The notes below the pieces were generated by a model. The model was not told the origin of the DNA, ran no database searches, and saw only the letters and a program-made list of their open reading frames with translations. A program made the translations under genes and the position numbers. Below, piece after piece: positions 1-10,639 of a DNA stretch of 64,000 nucleotides (position 1 is the first letter of the stretch; each line of letters opens with the position of its first letter). The stretch is taken from NCBI GenBank assembly GCA_963576725.1, contig OY755241.1, forward strand, positions 24,526,449-24,590,448, written 5' to 3'. This stretch comes from Azorinus chamasolen (lineage: Eukaryota; Mollusca; Bivalvia; Cardiida; Solecurtidae).

Positions 1-2229
1 GCTAACGCCCTATTTGTGACATTGACCTTGAAAGTTCACCATTGGGTTTTGTACGCGACACACCTTCAAGTGATACTGAACATATGTGTGAAAGAATTTT
101 GAAAATTGGTGATTTGAAAATTGGTGAAAAGATGAGTAAGTTTTACCAAGGACACGAAAATTGCTAACGCCCTATTTGTGACCTTGACCTTGAAAGTTCA
201 CAATTGGGTTTTGTACGCGACACACCTTCAAGTGATACTGAACATTTGTGTGAAAGAATTTTGAAAATCGGAGAAAAAATGAGTAAGTTATAGCCAGGAC
301 ACGAATTTGCTAACGGACGGACAGAATTGCTAACGCCCTATTTGTGACCTTGACCTTGAAAGTTCACCATTGGGTTTTGTACGCGACACACCTTCAAGTG
401 ATACTGAACATATGTGTGAAAGAATTTTGAAAATTGGTGAAAAGATGAGTAAGTTTTACCAAGGACACGAAAATTGCTAACGCCCTATTTGTGACCTTGA
501 CCTTGAAAGTTCACAATTGGGTTTTGTACGCGACACACCTTCAAGTGATACTGAACATTTGTGTGAAAGAATTTTGAAAATCGGAGAAAAAATGAGTAAG
601 TTATAGCCAGGACACGAATTTGCTAACGGACGGACGGACAGAATTGCTAACGCCCTATTTGTGACCTTGACCTTGAAAGTTCACAATTGGGTTTTGTACG
701 CGACACACCTTCAAGTGATACTGAACATTTGTGTGAAAGAATTTTGAAAATCGGAGAAAAAATGAGTAAGTTATAGCCAGGACACGAATTTGCTAACGGA
801 CGGACGGACAGAATTGCTAACGCCCTATTTGTGACCTTGACCTTGAAAGTTCACCATTGGGTTTTGTACGCGACACACCTTCAAGTGATACTGAACATAC
901 GTGTGAAAGAATTTTGAAAATTGGTGAAAAGATGAGTAAGTTTTAGCAAGGACACGAAAATTGCTAACGCCCTATTTGTGACCTTGACCTTGAAAGTTCA
1001 CAATTGGGTTTTGTACGCGACACACCTTCAAGTGATACTGAACATTTGTGTGAAAGAATTTTGAAAATCGGAGAAAAAATGAGTAAGTTATAGCCAGGAC
1101 ACGAATTTGCTAACGGACGGACAGAATTGCTAACGCCCTATTTGTGACCTTGACCTTGAAAGTTCACCATTGGGTTTTGTACGCGACACACCTTCAAGTG
1201 ATACTGAACATATGTGTGAAAGAATTTTGAAAATTGGTGAAAAGATGAGTAAGTTTTACCAAGGACACGAAAATTGCTAACGCCCTATTTGTGACCTTGA
1301 CCTTGAAAGTTCACAATTGGGTTTTGTACGCGACACACCTTCAAGTGATACTGAACATTTGTGTGAAAGAATTTTGAAAATCGGAGAAAAAATGAGTAAG
1401 TTATAGCCAGGACACGAATTTGCTAACGGACGGACAGAATTGCTAACGCCCTATTTGTGACCTTGACCTTGAAAGTTCACCATTGGGTTTTGTACGCGAC
1501 ACACCTTCAAGTGATACTGAACATATGTGTGAAAGAATTTTGAAAATTGGTGAAAAGATGAGTAAGTTTTACCAAGGACACGAAAATTGCTAACGCCCTA
1601 TTTGTGACCTTGACCTTGAAAGTTCACAATTGGGTTTTGTACGCGACACACCTTCAAGTGATACTGAACATTTGTGTGAAAGAATTTTGAAAATCGGAGA
1701 AAAAATGAGTAAGTTATAGCCAGGACACGAATTTGCTAACGGACGGACGGACAGAATTGCTAACGCCCTATTTGTGACCTTGACCTTGAAAGTTCACAAT
1801 TGGGTTTTGTACGCGACACACCTTCAAGTGATACTGAACATTTGTGTGAAAGAATTTTGAAAATCGGAGAAAAAATGAGCAAGTTATAGCCAGGACACGA
1901 ATTTGCTAACGGACGGACGGACGGACGGACGGACAGACAGACAGACGGACGGACACCCAGCCAGACGGCCAGACGATGGAGACCTTGACCTTGAAAGTTC
2001 ACAATTGGGTTTTGTACGCGACACACCTTCAAGTGATACTGAACATTTGTGTGAAAGAATTTTGAAAATCGGAGAAAAAATGAGTAAGTTATAGCCAGGA
2101 CACGAATTTGCTAACGGACGGACGGACGGACGGACGGACGGACGGACAGACAGACAGACAGACGGACGGACACCCAGCCAGACGGCCAGACGATGGAGAC
2201 CATAACATAATACGACCCTTCGGGCGTAT
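1..2229 (-). mobile_element. HINE-like tandem-repeat element, ATACGCCC family, cut by window start
   Basis: Read on the minus strand the element begins at 2229 with ATACGCCCGAAGGGTCGTAT, a short hairpin directly after a run of T, the same 5' architecture as the element at 28587-30095. The body is at least a dozen units of roughly 145-170 bp. Two unit types alternate: one ends in ACCAAGGACACG, the other in a GGAC minisatellite. The GGAC/AGAC runs at 1905-1960 and 2112-2170 are the 5' minisatellite. No protein is encoded; short frames here are repeat artefacts. Classification as a Helentron-associated non-autonomous element is inference from termini shared with the other elements in this window. 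Confidence 0.7.
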
Positions 2230-2624
2230 AAAAAGCACTCGCCGTTTTCAACTCACGGTCCAATAAATTAAATCAATTTGCATCATGATTATTTAACTAA
2301 CTTAACATGGGGGGTCCGATTTGGGCGCTGGGCTTGGGGTAGTGGTGGGAGTGGGGTCCAGATATGTAGTCAGTTTGGGTTGAGCATAAATGATGTCTTC
2401 TTTTTAATAGTGCTTTTTTTCTATCGGCGACAGGAATACACCGGTTGGTTTAATCTGATAATACCATGATATCTAGGGACGGACCGATTTCTAATGTTGG
2501 TAAAACTTGTGGTCCAACCCTTTTGTATTGTCATCTGTATTACATACATAAAGTATTGTCTACATGATTTAACTGTATATTGTGTTCATGAATGTTTGTA
2601 TATGTTTACAATAAAATATTATTA

Positions 2625-2627
<3 letters not shown>

Positions 2628-2671
<44 letters not shown>

Positions 2672-2682
2672 GGGGGGGGGGG
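2628..2682. repeat. (AT)n microsatellite followed by poly-G
   Basis: About 20 AT dinucleotides run directly into a tract of about twelve G. Simple sequence; both tracts are likely length-variable. Confidence 0.9.
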
Positions 2683-3121
2683 TTGTCAAAATATCCGGCG
2701 ATATTCGGTAGTGTTCCCCACTCTGAAAAGTATGTTTTTCCCCCCAAATTTGGAAAAAAATCCCCTCTCGTAGGAATTTTCGTCCTCAGAGTAGGCGCTA
2801 TAATTTACGCTATGCGGTCCGGTACAGTCGGAGTTTTATCAACCTCCGCGCGCTGATTACGCTTTGTATCATTCAGGCGCATTATTGATCCATTGTGAAC
2901 GATTTCAAGCGTCTCGATGATGACCGTGCACATTCTGAATCTGAATCTGAAAATGTCTTCTGGATCGCACAATAAGAACTCGTACAGGAAAATAATAGAT
3001 AAAAAGACGTCGGAAAGTTGCAAGAAGATCGACATTCTTTTCAAGCAGGCAATTTTGTCACAAAGGTGAATTGAAGTTGTTCATTTTCGAACATCCCTGC
3101 AAATATTCAGAAACATGGTCG

Positions 3122-3202
3122 GTTGCTCGCTAGACTGAAGTGTTGTTAAAAAATAATTTAATGATACATTTTTTTTATCAACACTTCAGTCTAGCGAGCA
3201 AC
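3122..3202. repeat. Perfect fold-back, 24-bp arms
   Basis: The arm GTTGCTCGCTAGACTGAAG (continuing to 3145) is repeated as its exact reverse complement at 3179-3202, separated by a 33-base AT-rich loop. A transcript would form a long perfect hairpin. It could be a tiny MITE or a small-RNA precursor; no coding content. Confidence 0.8.
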
Positions 3203-4186
3203 TGATAAGCTCTTACGCTCACGCATCACTAATTTTTTTTCAGTCCGTGTTTCGGTCAGTCTCAATGAAATCTCACTGGGATGTAAACAAAAGGAAATCG
3301 GATTTTTCTAAAATTTCCCTAGAAAATGCCGTATAAGATTTTCACTCACCTAAAATAGCAATTCTATATCCTCCAATGCATTTAATTTGAATCTCCAGCC
3401 AAATATGATTAATCATAACACTTCCAATCACACAAAGAAAGTTTAGAAACACACATCCAATGTCCGACATTTGGTCAAATTTGACAAAAATGGTGTCCTT
3501 CACATTGAATAAGCATATGTAAGAAATAATTTGTTATTTAGGATTTTTGTGTGTAAAATTTTGTACAAACACGTGGTAGTATTGAGTTTAATGTTAAATT
3601 AAGATAAAATACAAGAGTATGATAATTGTAATGTTACTAAAAATAGAATCTGATACCGTAAGAACCACTTCACATTATAATCACTTTTACTGACTTAAAG
3701 ACTTACCGGTATAAGGAATAGATGTATCCTGGATTTTTTAAAGTGTACTGCTAAATTAATCATGAATGCAACTATAAATGATAATATATATAATAACTTG
3801 TATTGCTGTGGAAAACACGGGTAACTTTTTAGTTACAAAAAAATCGGAGCAAGTTCACTTGGGACATGGCAAGTTAATTTTATAAGATTACTTGCCTTGG
3901 GCCTGCCAGTCAAAATATGTTCTTGGAGCACTGGTATCAAGTGTGCAGTTTCGTTAGAAAATTAATAGTGGAGTTAAGCGATAATTAAGTGTCATATCAA
4001 TAGAAAATGTGTGACTTGATAAAGGTATCCATAAGTTGTCACTTTTCCCTGTGCAAAATGTTACTTATTTTAGCACATATTCCATTGACTCTTTGTTGAT
4101 AATCTGTTGCCCAAGAACATGAAATCATTAGAATATGCTGGAACAAACTGATTATTTGACATTGGTGATTGAGGTGAACACTTTTT

Positions 4187-4615
4187 AGCTCACCATAGTA
4201 CAAAGTGCTCAGGGTGAGCTTTTGTGATCGCCTGATGTCTGTCGGCGTGCGTCATGCGTCGTCAACAATTTGAACCTTTAAAAGTCTTCTCCTCTGAATC
4301 TACAGGGTTCTCAGCTTTCATATTTGGCACATAGCATCACCTATAGGTCCTCTACAAAAGTTATATAAATTATGTCCCTGGAGTCAAAATTGGCCCCGCC
4401 ACGGTCCCAGGGGTGGTCAGTTATCTCTAGCTGACTGTTGTTTTCTGTACAAGTAGCAGAATGCTGGGCTTAGGTTAGGCATGGGGAAAACTTCAAAAAT
4501 CTTCTTGTCAAAAACTACATGTCACAGAGCTTAGATATTTTGTGTATAGATTTACTAAGTATACCTTATTGACATTGTTTAATATCATAGTTCTGAGGTT
4601 AAAATAAAATAGACT
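4187..4615 (+). mobile_element. HINE-like element, AGCTCACC family, 3' truncated
   Basis: It starts directly after five T with AGCTCACC and its hairpin partner GGTGAGCT, then the family's TCAACAATTTGAACC block and one and a half core repeat units (ATATTTGGCACATAGCATCA, AAAATTGGCCCCGCC). The usual 3' end, GGGCC hairpin plus CTCTTG, is missing because the Penelope-like fragment starts at about 4616. Confidence 0.7.
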
Positions 4616-5673
4616 TTTACACTATAAAAGTAGTAAAGTCAAGCAGGCAAAGACACATGCAAGACGCAACCACCACCAAAACACCGATAGACAGCATGAC
4701 ACACACACACACAACCACACACCCAAACGCACACACACACGAAATGAACACAGAAAACACCAAAAGACACACAAGAAACAGGGACAAACGTTCCACAACA
4801 TGAACAAACCACAAGCACAAAGACGCAAGGCAAACAAAAGGAAGGGTGACAAAGAGAGTACCGCCTTGGCACGGTCAGCAGCAAAAACACCACTGGGGGT
4901 TTAAACCGGTTTACGGACGTCCTAACCTCACACTTCTCTCAAAGTCACCCTAGTTTTACAAATATTGTAAATAAAGGTATCCCCGCTGGACTTACCCACA
5001 ACATAGACGACGGTGAACACAGGACAACATGTAAAACAAAGCATAATAACTGTGACAATCCGTCAAATATGTACTCAATGACTTTGCTGAAGTCAGAGCA
5101 CCTGCAGGTAAGCCGTTAAGGGCACGACAGGGAAAAAGTAATACATGAGTCTGGTAAGCTCCTCCTGTATCCAAGTTTAAGAGCATACCATCATAGAGTA
5201 CTACCCTCGGCCTGTCATCGCGCAAGCAAAGAGGGAAGCGTAGCTACCGACTGTAAAAGGGTCGATAACCAAACATGCAGTGTGTTGCAATATAATAGGA
5301 TCATAACCTTTCTTTTTAAATGTTTTAATGCGTTTAATAAACAAATCAGGAAAATGGATATGACCCCGAATTTTCCTAAGTTTGTAGATAACATCCCCAT
5401 AAAATTCTGGTTGAGAAATGCCTTGTCGCAGTAACGTCCGTAGATTGCAATTATATTTACTAATGAGAGGTAAATTTCGATAATAAAATTTAGAAAAGGT
5501 TTTCCGAAGTTTGTGATATCTGTAACCTTGCTTAAGAAGTTTATCAGTTATAACTAAATTACGTCTGTTAAAATCTTCAAGCAAAGAACAGGCTCGGGCA
5601 AACCTAATAAGTTAAGAAATATAAACCCCATAATATGTAGAACGTGGCACATCCCCATCTAGGAAAGGATAAT
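4616..5673 (-). mobile_element. Penelope-like element, 3' fragment
   Basis: The minus-strand frame at 5201-5584 encodes the conserved C-terminal part of a Penelope-type reverse transcriptase polyprotein (RYHKLRKTFSKFYYRN, EFYGDVIYKLRKI), with no RT core and no endonuclease left. Downstream on the same strand is about 580 bp of 3' sequence ending in ACTTTACTACTTTT. It is nearly identical over about 1 kb to the plus-strand copy at 19664-20655, so this subfamily moved recently. It carries the AAACCGGTTT / GGCGGTAC structured block also seen at 10.7-10.9 kb and 35.8 kb. Assignment to Penelope-like elements rests on the related longer copy at 10.6-13.3 kb, which has the YLDDIF RT motif. Confidence 0.75.
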
Positions 5674-5792
5674 TAACAATTTACAATTAACAATTAACAA
5701 TAAAGGTTATTCTGAGCTATAGAAGGACTGCAGATACTCCATCTGTGTTGCGTGATCACAGTTCCTGGTCAAAACTCTATAAAGGTGTCTGC

Positions 5793-7237
5793 TTAAGAAT
5801 TAGTGTCTGTTTGCTCACGCTGTTTTTACCCATTCACTCATAGGCTATTTACAGATCCTACCTCTTGGAAAATTTCAGAATTGTGTAGATTTGAAACCAT
5901 TGTGATAAATAGAGCATTTACTCCTATGGAGCAAATGCTCTATTTATCACAATGGTTTCATATAGTGACTATTATACCTCTTTGAATAAATCTACTGATA
6001 AGGAGCATTACTTAGGGAATAGGAAAATTTCAGAATTGGGTAGATTTGAAACCATTCTGATAAATAGAGCATTTACTCCTATGGAGCAAATGCTCTATCA
6101 CAAAAGCTTTTTTCACAACCTACCTCTTTTAATAAATCTACTGATAAGGAGCATTAATTATAGAAAAGGAAATTTTCAGAATTGTGTAGATTTGAAACCA
6201 TTGTGATAAATAGAACATTTACTCCTATGGAAAAAATGCTCTATTTATCACAATGGTTAGCAAATGCTCTATTTATCACAAAGGCTTTTTTCAGATCCTA
6301 CCTATTTGAATAAATCTACTGATAAGGAGCATTAATTAAAGAAAAGGAAAATTTCAGAATTGTGTATTTCAAACCATTGTGATAAATAGAGCATTTACTC
6401 CTATGGAGCAAATGCTCTATTTATCACAAAGGCTTTTTTCAGATCCTACCTCTTTGAATAAATCTACTGATAAGGAGCATTAATTATAGAAAAGGAAATT
6501 TTCAGAAGTTGTGTAGATTTGAAACCATTGTGATAAATAGAAAATTTACTCCTATGGAGCAAATGCTCTATTTATCACAATGGTTAGCAAATGCTCTATT
6601 TATCACAAAGGCTTTTTTCAGATCCTACCTATTTGAATAAATCTACTGATAAGGAGCATTAATTAGAGAAAAGGAAAATTTCAGAATTGTGTTGATTTCA
6701 AACCATTGTGATAAATAGGGCATTTGCTCCATAGGAGTAAATTAACTCATATACAAACCACATATAAAGTTACATACCGGTATGCGTCAGAATCCAAACT
6801 GTGTGCTAATTTCGGTCAAGTCATGCTAAGCAGTGATAGGGTTGTCATCTTTTAGAAATGTTGTCTGCTTATTCAAAGAGGTAAATCTGGGTCTACTCTG
6901 TTTGCAAATGCGTGAAAACATGTTTATATGAGGGAAAGGGTTAATTAGAGAAAAGGAAAATTTCAGAATTGTGTAGATTTGAAACCATTGTGATAAATAG
7001 TGCATTTACTCCTATCGAGCAAATGCTCTATTTATCACAAAGGCTTTTTTCAGAGCCTACCTCTTTGAATCAATCTGCTGATAAGAAGCATTAATTAGAG
7101 ACAAGGAAAAATTCAGAATTGTGTAGATTTGAAACCATTGTGATAAATAGAACATTTACTCCTATGGAGCAAATGCTCTATTTATCACAATGGTTTCATA
7201 AAGTGACTATTACAGAGGCGTAGAAAAAAGGCTATTT
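5793..7237. repeat. Satellite of long hairpins (about 180-bp period)
   Basis: About eight units each contain a palindrome of the form GAAACCATTGTGATAAATAG ... reverse complement, built around ACTCCTATGGAGC. The first, at 5893-5959, is a near-perfect 67-base hairpin. Units are linked by a spacer with TTTTCAGATCCTACCTCTTTG and GAGAAAAGGAAAATTTCAG. A further unit lies at about 7960-8085, inside the neighbouring HINE interval. Reading frames here (5803-6206) are repeat artefacts. Confidence 0.8.
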
Positions 7238-8444
7238 AGCTCACCAAAGCACAAAATGCTCAGGGTGAGCTTTTGTGATTGCCTGATGTCCGTCGTCCGT
7301 CGTCGTGCGTCGTCCCGCGTCAACAATTTGAACCTTTAAAAATCTTCTCCTCTAAATCTACAGGGTTCTCAGCTTTCATCTTTGGCACATAGCATCATCT
7401 GTAGGTCCTCTACAAAATTTATATAAATTATGCCCCTAGAGTCAAAATTGGCCCCACCCTGGGGGTGTCAGGTTTTCAATAGAAACATAGTGAAAACTTT
7501 GAAAATGTTCTCCTCTGAAACTGGAAGGTTCTCAACTTTCATATTTGGCACATAGCATCATATTCACATTCTCTACAAAAGTTATATAAATTATACCCCT
7601 GGGGTAGTTATAGGCATAGGGAAAGCTTTAAAAATCTACTTGTCAAAAACTACAAGTCCCAGAGCTTAGATATTTGGTGTATATTATTTACTTAGTATAT
7701 CTTTATAAATTTTGTAAATATCATAGTTCTGAGGTTAAATTTGGCGCTGCCCTGTCCTGTGGATAATACTTTATAATAGACTTCTACAGTCTAAGGGTTT
7801 CCCCCTCTATCTTGGACTGCAGATAGCCTTGGTTAAATCTTATGCAAGAGGTCAAGTTCCTGTCCACTGTTATGTTGTCTGCTTCAGAATTACTGTCTGT
7901 TCACACTGTTTTTAACCCATTCCCTCATAGGCTATTTTTATATCTTACCTCTTTCAATAAATCTACCTAAAATGAGCATTAATTAGAGAAAAGGAAAATT
8001 TCAGAATTGTTTAAATTTTAAACCATTGTGATAAATAGAGCATCTATGGGGCAAATGCTCTATTTATCACAATGGTTTCATAAATTGACTATTACAGAGG
8101 CATACAAAGGTACATTTATGGAATAAAGGGTTAGTGCATATCAATCTTACAATTAACTCTCTTGTACAAACCACATATGAAGTTCACATAATTGTGCACC
8201 AGATCAGAATCCAAACTGTGTGCAAATTAGAAATCACCTCTTAAACTGGAATTTCTCAGCTTTCATATTGGCACATAGCATCATCTTGAGGTCCTCTACA
8301 GAAAATATATGAATTATGCCCATGGGTTCAAATGAAGCCCTGCCCCAGGGGTGGTAAGTTTTCTATAGAAACATAGTGAAAACTTTGAAAATCTTCTCCT
8401 CTGATTGTCTGGTGAGCGATATCAGGGCCATCATGGCCCTCTTG
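7238..8444 (+). mobile_element. HINE-like element, AGCTCACC family, both ends present
   Basis: The 5' end AGCTCACC follows TTT; the 3' end reads GGTGAGCGATATCAGGGCC, hairpin GGGCCATCATGGCCC, then CTCTTG|TT. Core units with TTTGGCACATAGCATCA and AAAATTGGCCCC are interrupted at about 7860-8270 by material of the hairpin satellite, so the element is a mosaic. Terminal sequences match those at 26311-28131 and 31766-33995. Confidence 0.75.
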
Positions 8445-8618
8445 TTAATTAGATACTCACATGTTTAACACAGCACAACCAGCCAGGCAAAACAGGTCAC
8501 TGAGAGCGAGCATGACAACTTCAAGGGGCCATCATGGCCCTCTTGTTAATTAGATACTCACATGTTTAACACAGCACAACCAGCCAGGCAAAACAGGTCA
8601 CTGAGAGCGAGCATGACA
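8425..8618. repeat. 97-bp tandem duplication including a HINE 3' end
   Basis: The block from GGGCCATCATGGCCC to GACAACTTCAAG occurs twice back to back. The duplicated block spans the HINE 3' end and about 75 bp of its flank, so this duplication postdates insertion. Confidence 0.85.
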
Positions 8619-8630
8619 ACTTCAAGGAGC

Positions 8631-10577
8631 ATGAAATGTCCGATCTGGACCAAACGGAGCACAACTCAGAGAATGATGCAGAGAGTTATTGTGAGTCTCT
8701 AGCATCAGATGCTGAAAGTGTGCCACCAGAATCTGGTGACGCAGTTCAAGTGCCTGATGCTAGATTATTTTGCAGTAGCAAATATGAGATAATACATAAC
8801 TGGCTGTACTACAGTGCTGCAAAGTCTGCGAACTGTTTTGCCCATGTCTAATTCACAACAAAATGCCATCACCGTTTGCCAAAGGCCTTACTAACCTTGG
8901 CAGTCATCCGTCGAGAACCTGCAGGGATCATGAGAACAGCAAGACGCATGAGGAGACAGTAAGGAGGAAAAATGTCGGTGTGGGGGGGGAAATATCAGAG
9001 GTGATTAGTGGAATGCAACAGAAGAAAAATAAACAGAAAGTACTTGAAAATGGTGGTTGAAACCATAGCTTTTCTCGTGCAGCAACACTGGGCTTTAGAT
9101 TCAGTATCAGACCTTGTCGAGCACAGTTGAAGACAAAACGGTATCAACTTACATTAAGACACATCCTAATAGCCTCTATACATCCAGTACTTCTGTTACG
9201 GAACTGCTCAAGTAAATCAGTGAAGTCCTTGAAGTGAAAGATCTAGAAACACTGAGGAAGGCACCTGCCTACACCTTGCTAGCTGATGAGTCGGGTGATA
9301 GGGCCCATAGAGAACAGTTTGCTCTGATAGCAAGAAGTCCCGGCGATGAAGGCATTGAAGAGAGGTTTTTAGGGATAGTAGCTCTACATCGGACAAATGC
9401 TGAGAGCCTGATGAATGCCATAAAGGCATTCCTAGCCGCCAAAGGCATAGACATAACAAGGGCAGCATTCGTGGGTTTTGACGGCTGCAATGTCATGTCT
9501 GGGGAAAACAAAGGCAAGTATGACAAGTTTACAAGTTACTTGCACAACCTACTATTTTTGTACAAATACTATTTAAGTATTTCTGCATGTACACTTGATT
9601 ACAAGTTACTTGCACAACCTACTATTTTTGTACAAATACTATTTAATTCTGCATGTACACTTTATTAATCATAGTTCAGGATATATTAGAAAACAAACAC
9701 TTTTAGGTACTTCTGACAAAGTAGGCTAGCACAAATAAAATAAAAAAAATGAAAACATTATTAACCCATTACCCTATAAATACATGTACGCCTTTTTACG
9801 CCTCTTATTTATTCCTCCACTGAAGAAAAATGATTCCAATTGAAACAGTCCTGATCATTTTCCAATTTAAACAGTCATGAATATAAACGATAACAAATAT
9901 TTTAGCTGATGGTAGCTTAAAGCAGGCTGAAATTAAAGCAGAATGAGCCTTAAGGCGCAGTCTACTTTATTTTCAACCAGCTTTAAGTGGTCTCCTATTT
10001 TCAAAACTAGAATAAGGCTATAGGTTAACAATGAAATATATTTGAATTTGTGATTTCATTATTTATCAGGGTTGCAGAGAAGGTTTCGACGCCACGCACC
10101 ACACCAGATCTATATCAACTGTCGGAACCACCGATTGGCATTGTGTGTAAAGCACTTGATAAAAGACTATCCAGTTGTCGACAAGGTAACTTGCTATAAT
10201 TTTAAAAACTGCTATAATTTTAAAAACCTGCACCATAAGGCCTTTTTTCAAAATACAACAAATACAATACTACATGATATTATTACATGTAATGATTTAG
10301 CTTTAATTTGCATATTAAATGTTCAAACGTCATTATCTGTAAATGAACTGAATTTAAGTAGGATGGCATATAGGCATAATATTTATTCTACTTTCAGGTT
10401 GATGGTATGCTTCTGTCAATTTGGAAGCTTTTCCACTATTCACCCAAGAAGTATGCCACCTTGCAGCAGGTTCAAGAGATATATGGACTCTCAAAGCTTC
10501 ATCTCATCAAGGCTTGTACCACGAGATGGCTCTCGCACGGCCGGGCCTGCATCAGACTGGTGGAGAGGTTTGAGCAG
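8631..10577 (+). pseudogene. Decayed hAT-derived (DUF4371 / ZNF862-like) gene with introns
   Basis: Several pieces in order match the vertebrate/invertebrate family of hAT-derived proteins with an N-terminal BED/TTF-type zinc finger. They are an acidic N-terminus (from ATG 8636), a finger region around CELFCPC at about 8825-8850 with MPSPFAKGLTNLGSHPSR at 8863, a transposase core at 9234-9513 (LLADESGD, ERFLGIVALH, FVGFDGCNVMSG), then exons 10070-10185 (YINCRNHRLALCVKHLIK) and 10398-10577 (TTRWLSHGRACIRLVERFEQ). The exon at 9513 ends before GCAAGT, giving a GC-AG intron to 10069. The next introns start GTAACT at 10186 and GTAATT at 10578. Decay: a frameshift near 8825, another near 9050-9125, and an in-frame TAA near 9210. 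The 3' part is lost at the Penelope-like element at about 10640. Whether it was a transposon or a domesticated host gene cannot be told. Confidence 0.7.
9531..9666. repeat. About 68-bp tandem duplication in the hAT-gene intron
   Basis: The segment ACAAGTTACTTGCACAACCT ... GCATGTACACTTGATT is repeated twice in direct contact, with a five-base deletion in the second copy. It lies wholly inside the GC-AG intron. Confidence 0.85.
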
Positions 10578-10639
10578 GTAATTCTAAGTAATATGTCACT
10601 TAAATTATTTAAATAACTATTCCAGTTTAAGTATTAATT

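Larger units (their letters stand above)
2230..4186. other. Spacer without recognisable gene
   Basis: AT-rich DNA with an (AT)n microsatellite at about 2628-2668 followed by a G run to 2682, and a perfect fold-back at 3122-3202. A 79-codon minus-strand frame at 2805-3044 has no recognisable domain. I see no promoter or convincing exon. Confidence 0.5.

Noticed and set aside
1..2170. CRISPR-like array
   Set aside because: Regular repeats, but spacers are not unique, units are about 150 bp and the context is eukaryotic.
4617..4893. Overlapping minus frames rich in Cys/Val and the matching plus frames at 20381-20729
   Set aside because: Translations of a TG-rich tract in the Penelope 3' region; overlapping in several frames with no domain.
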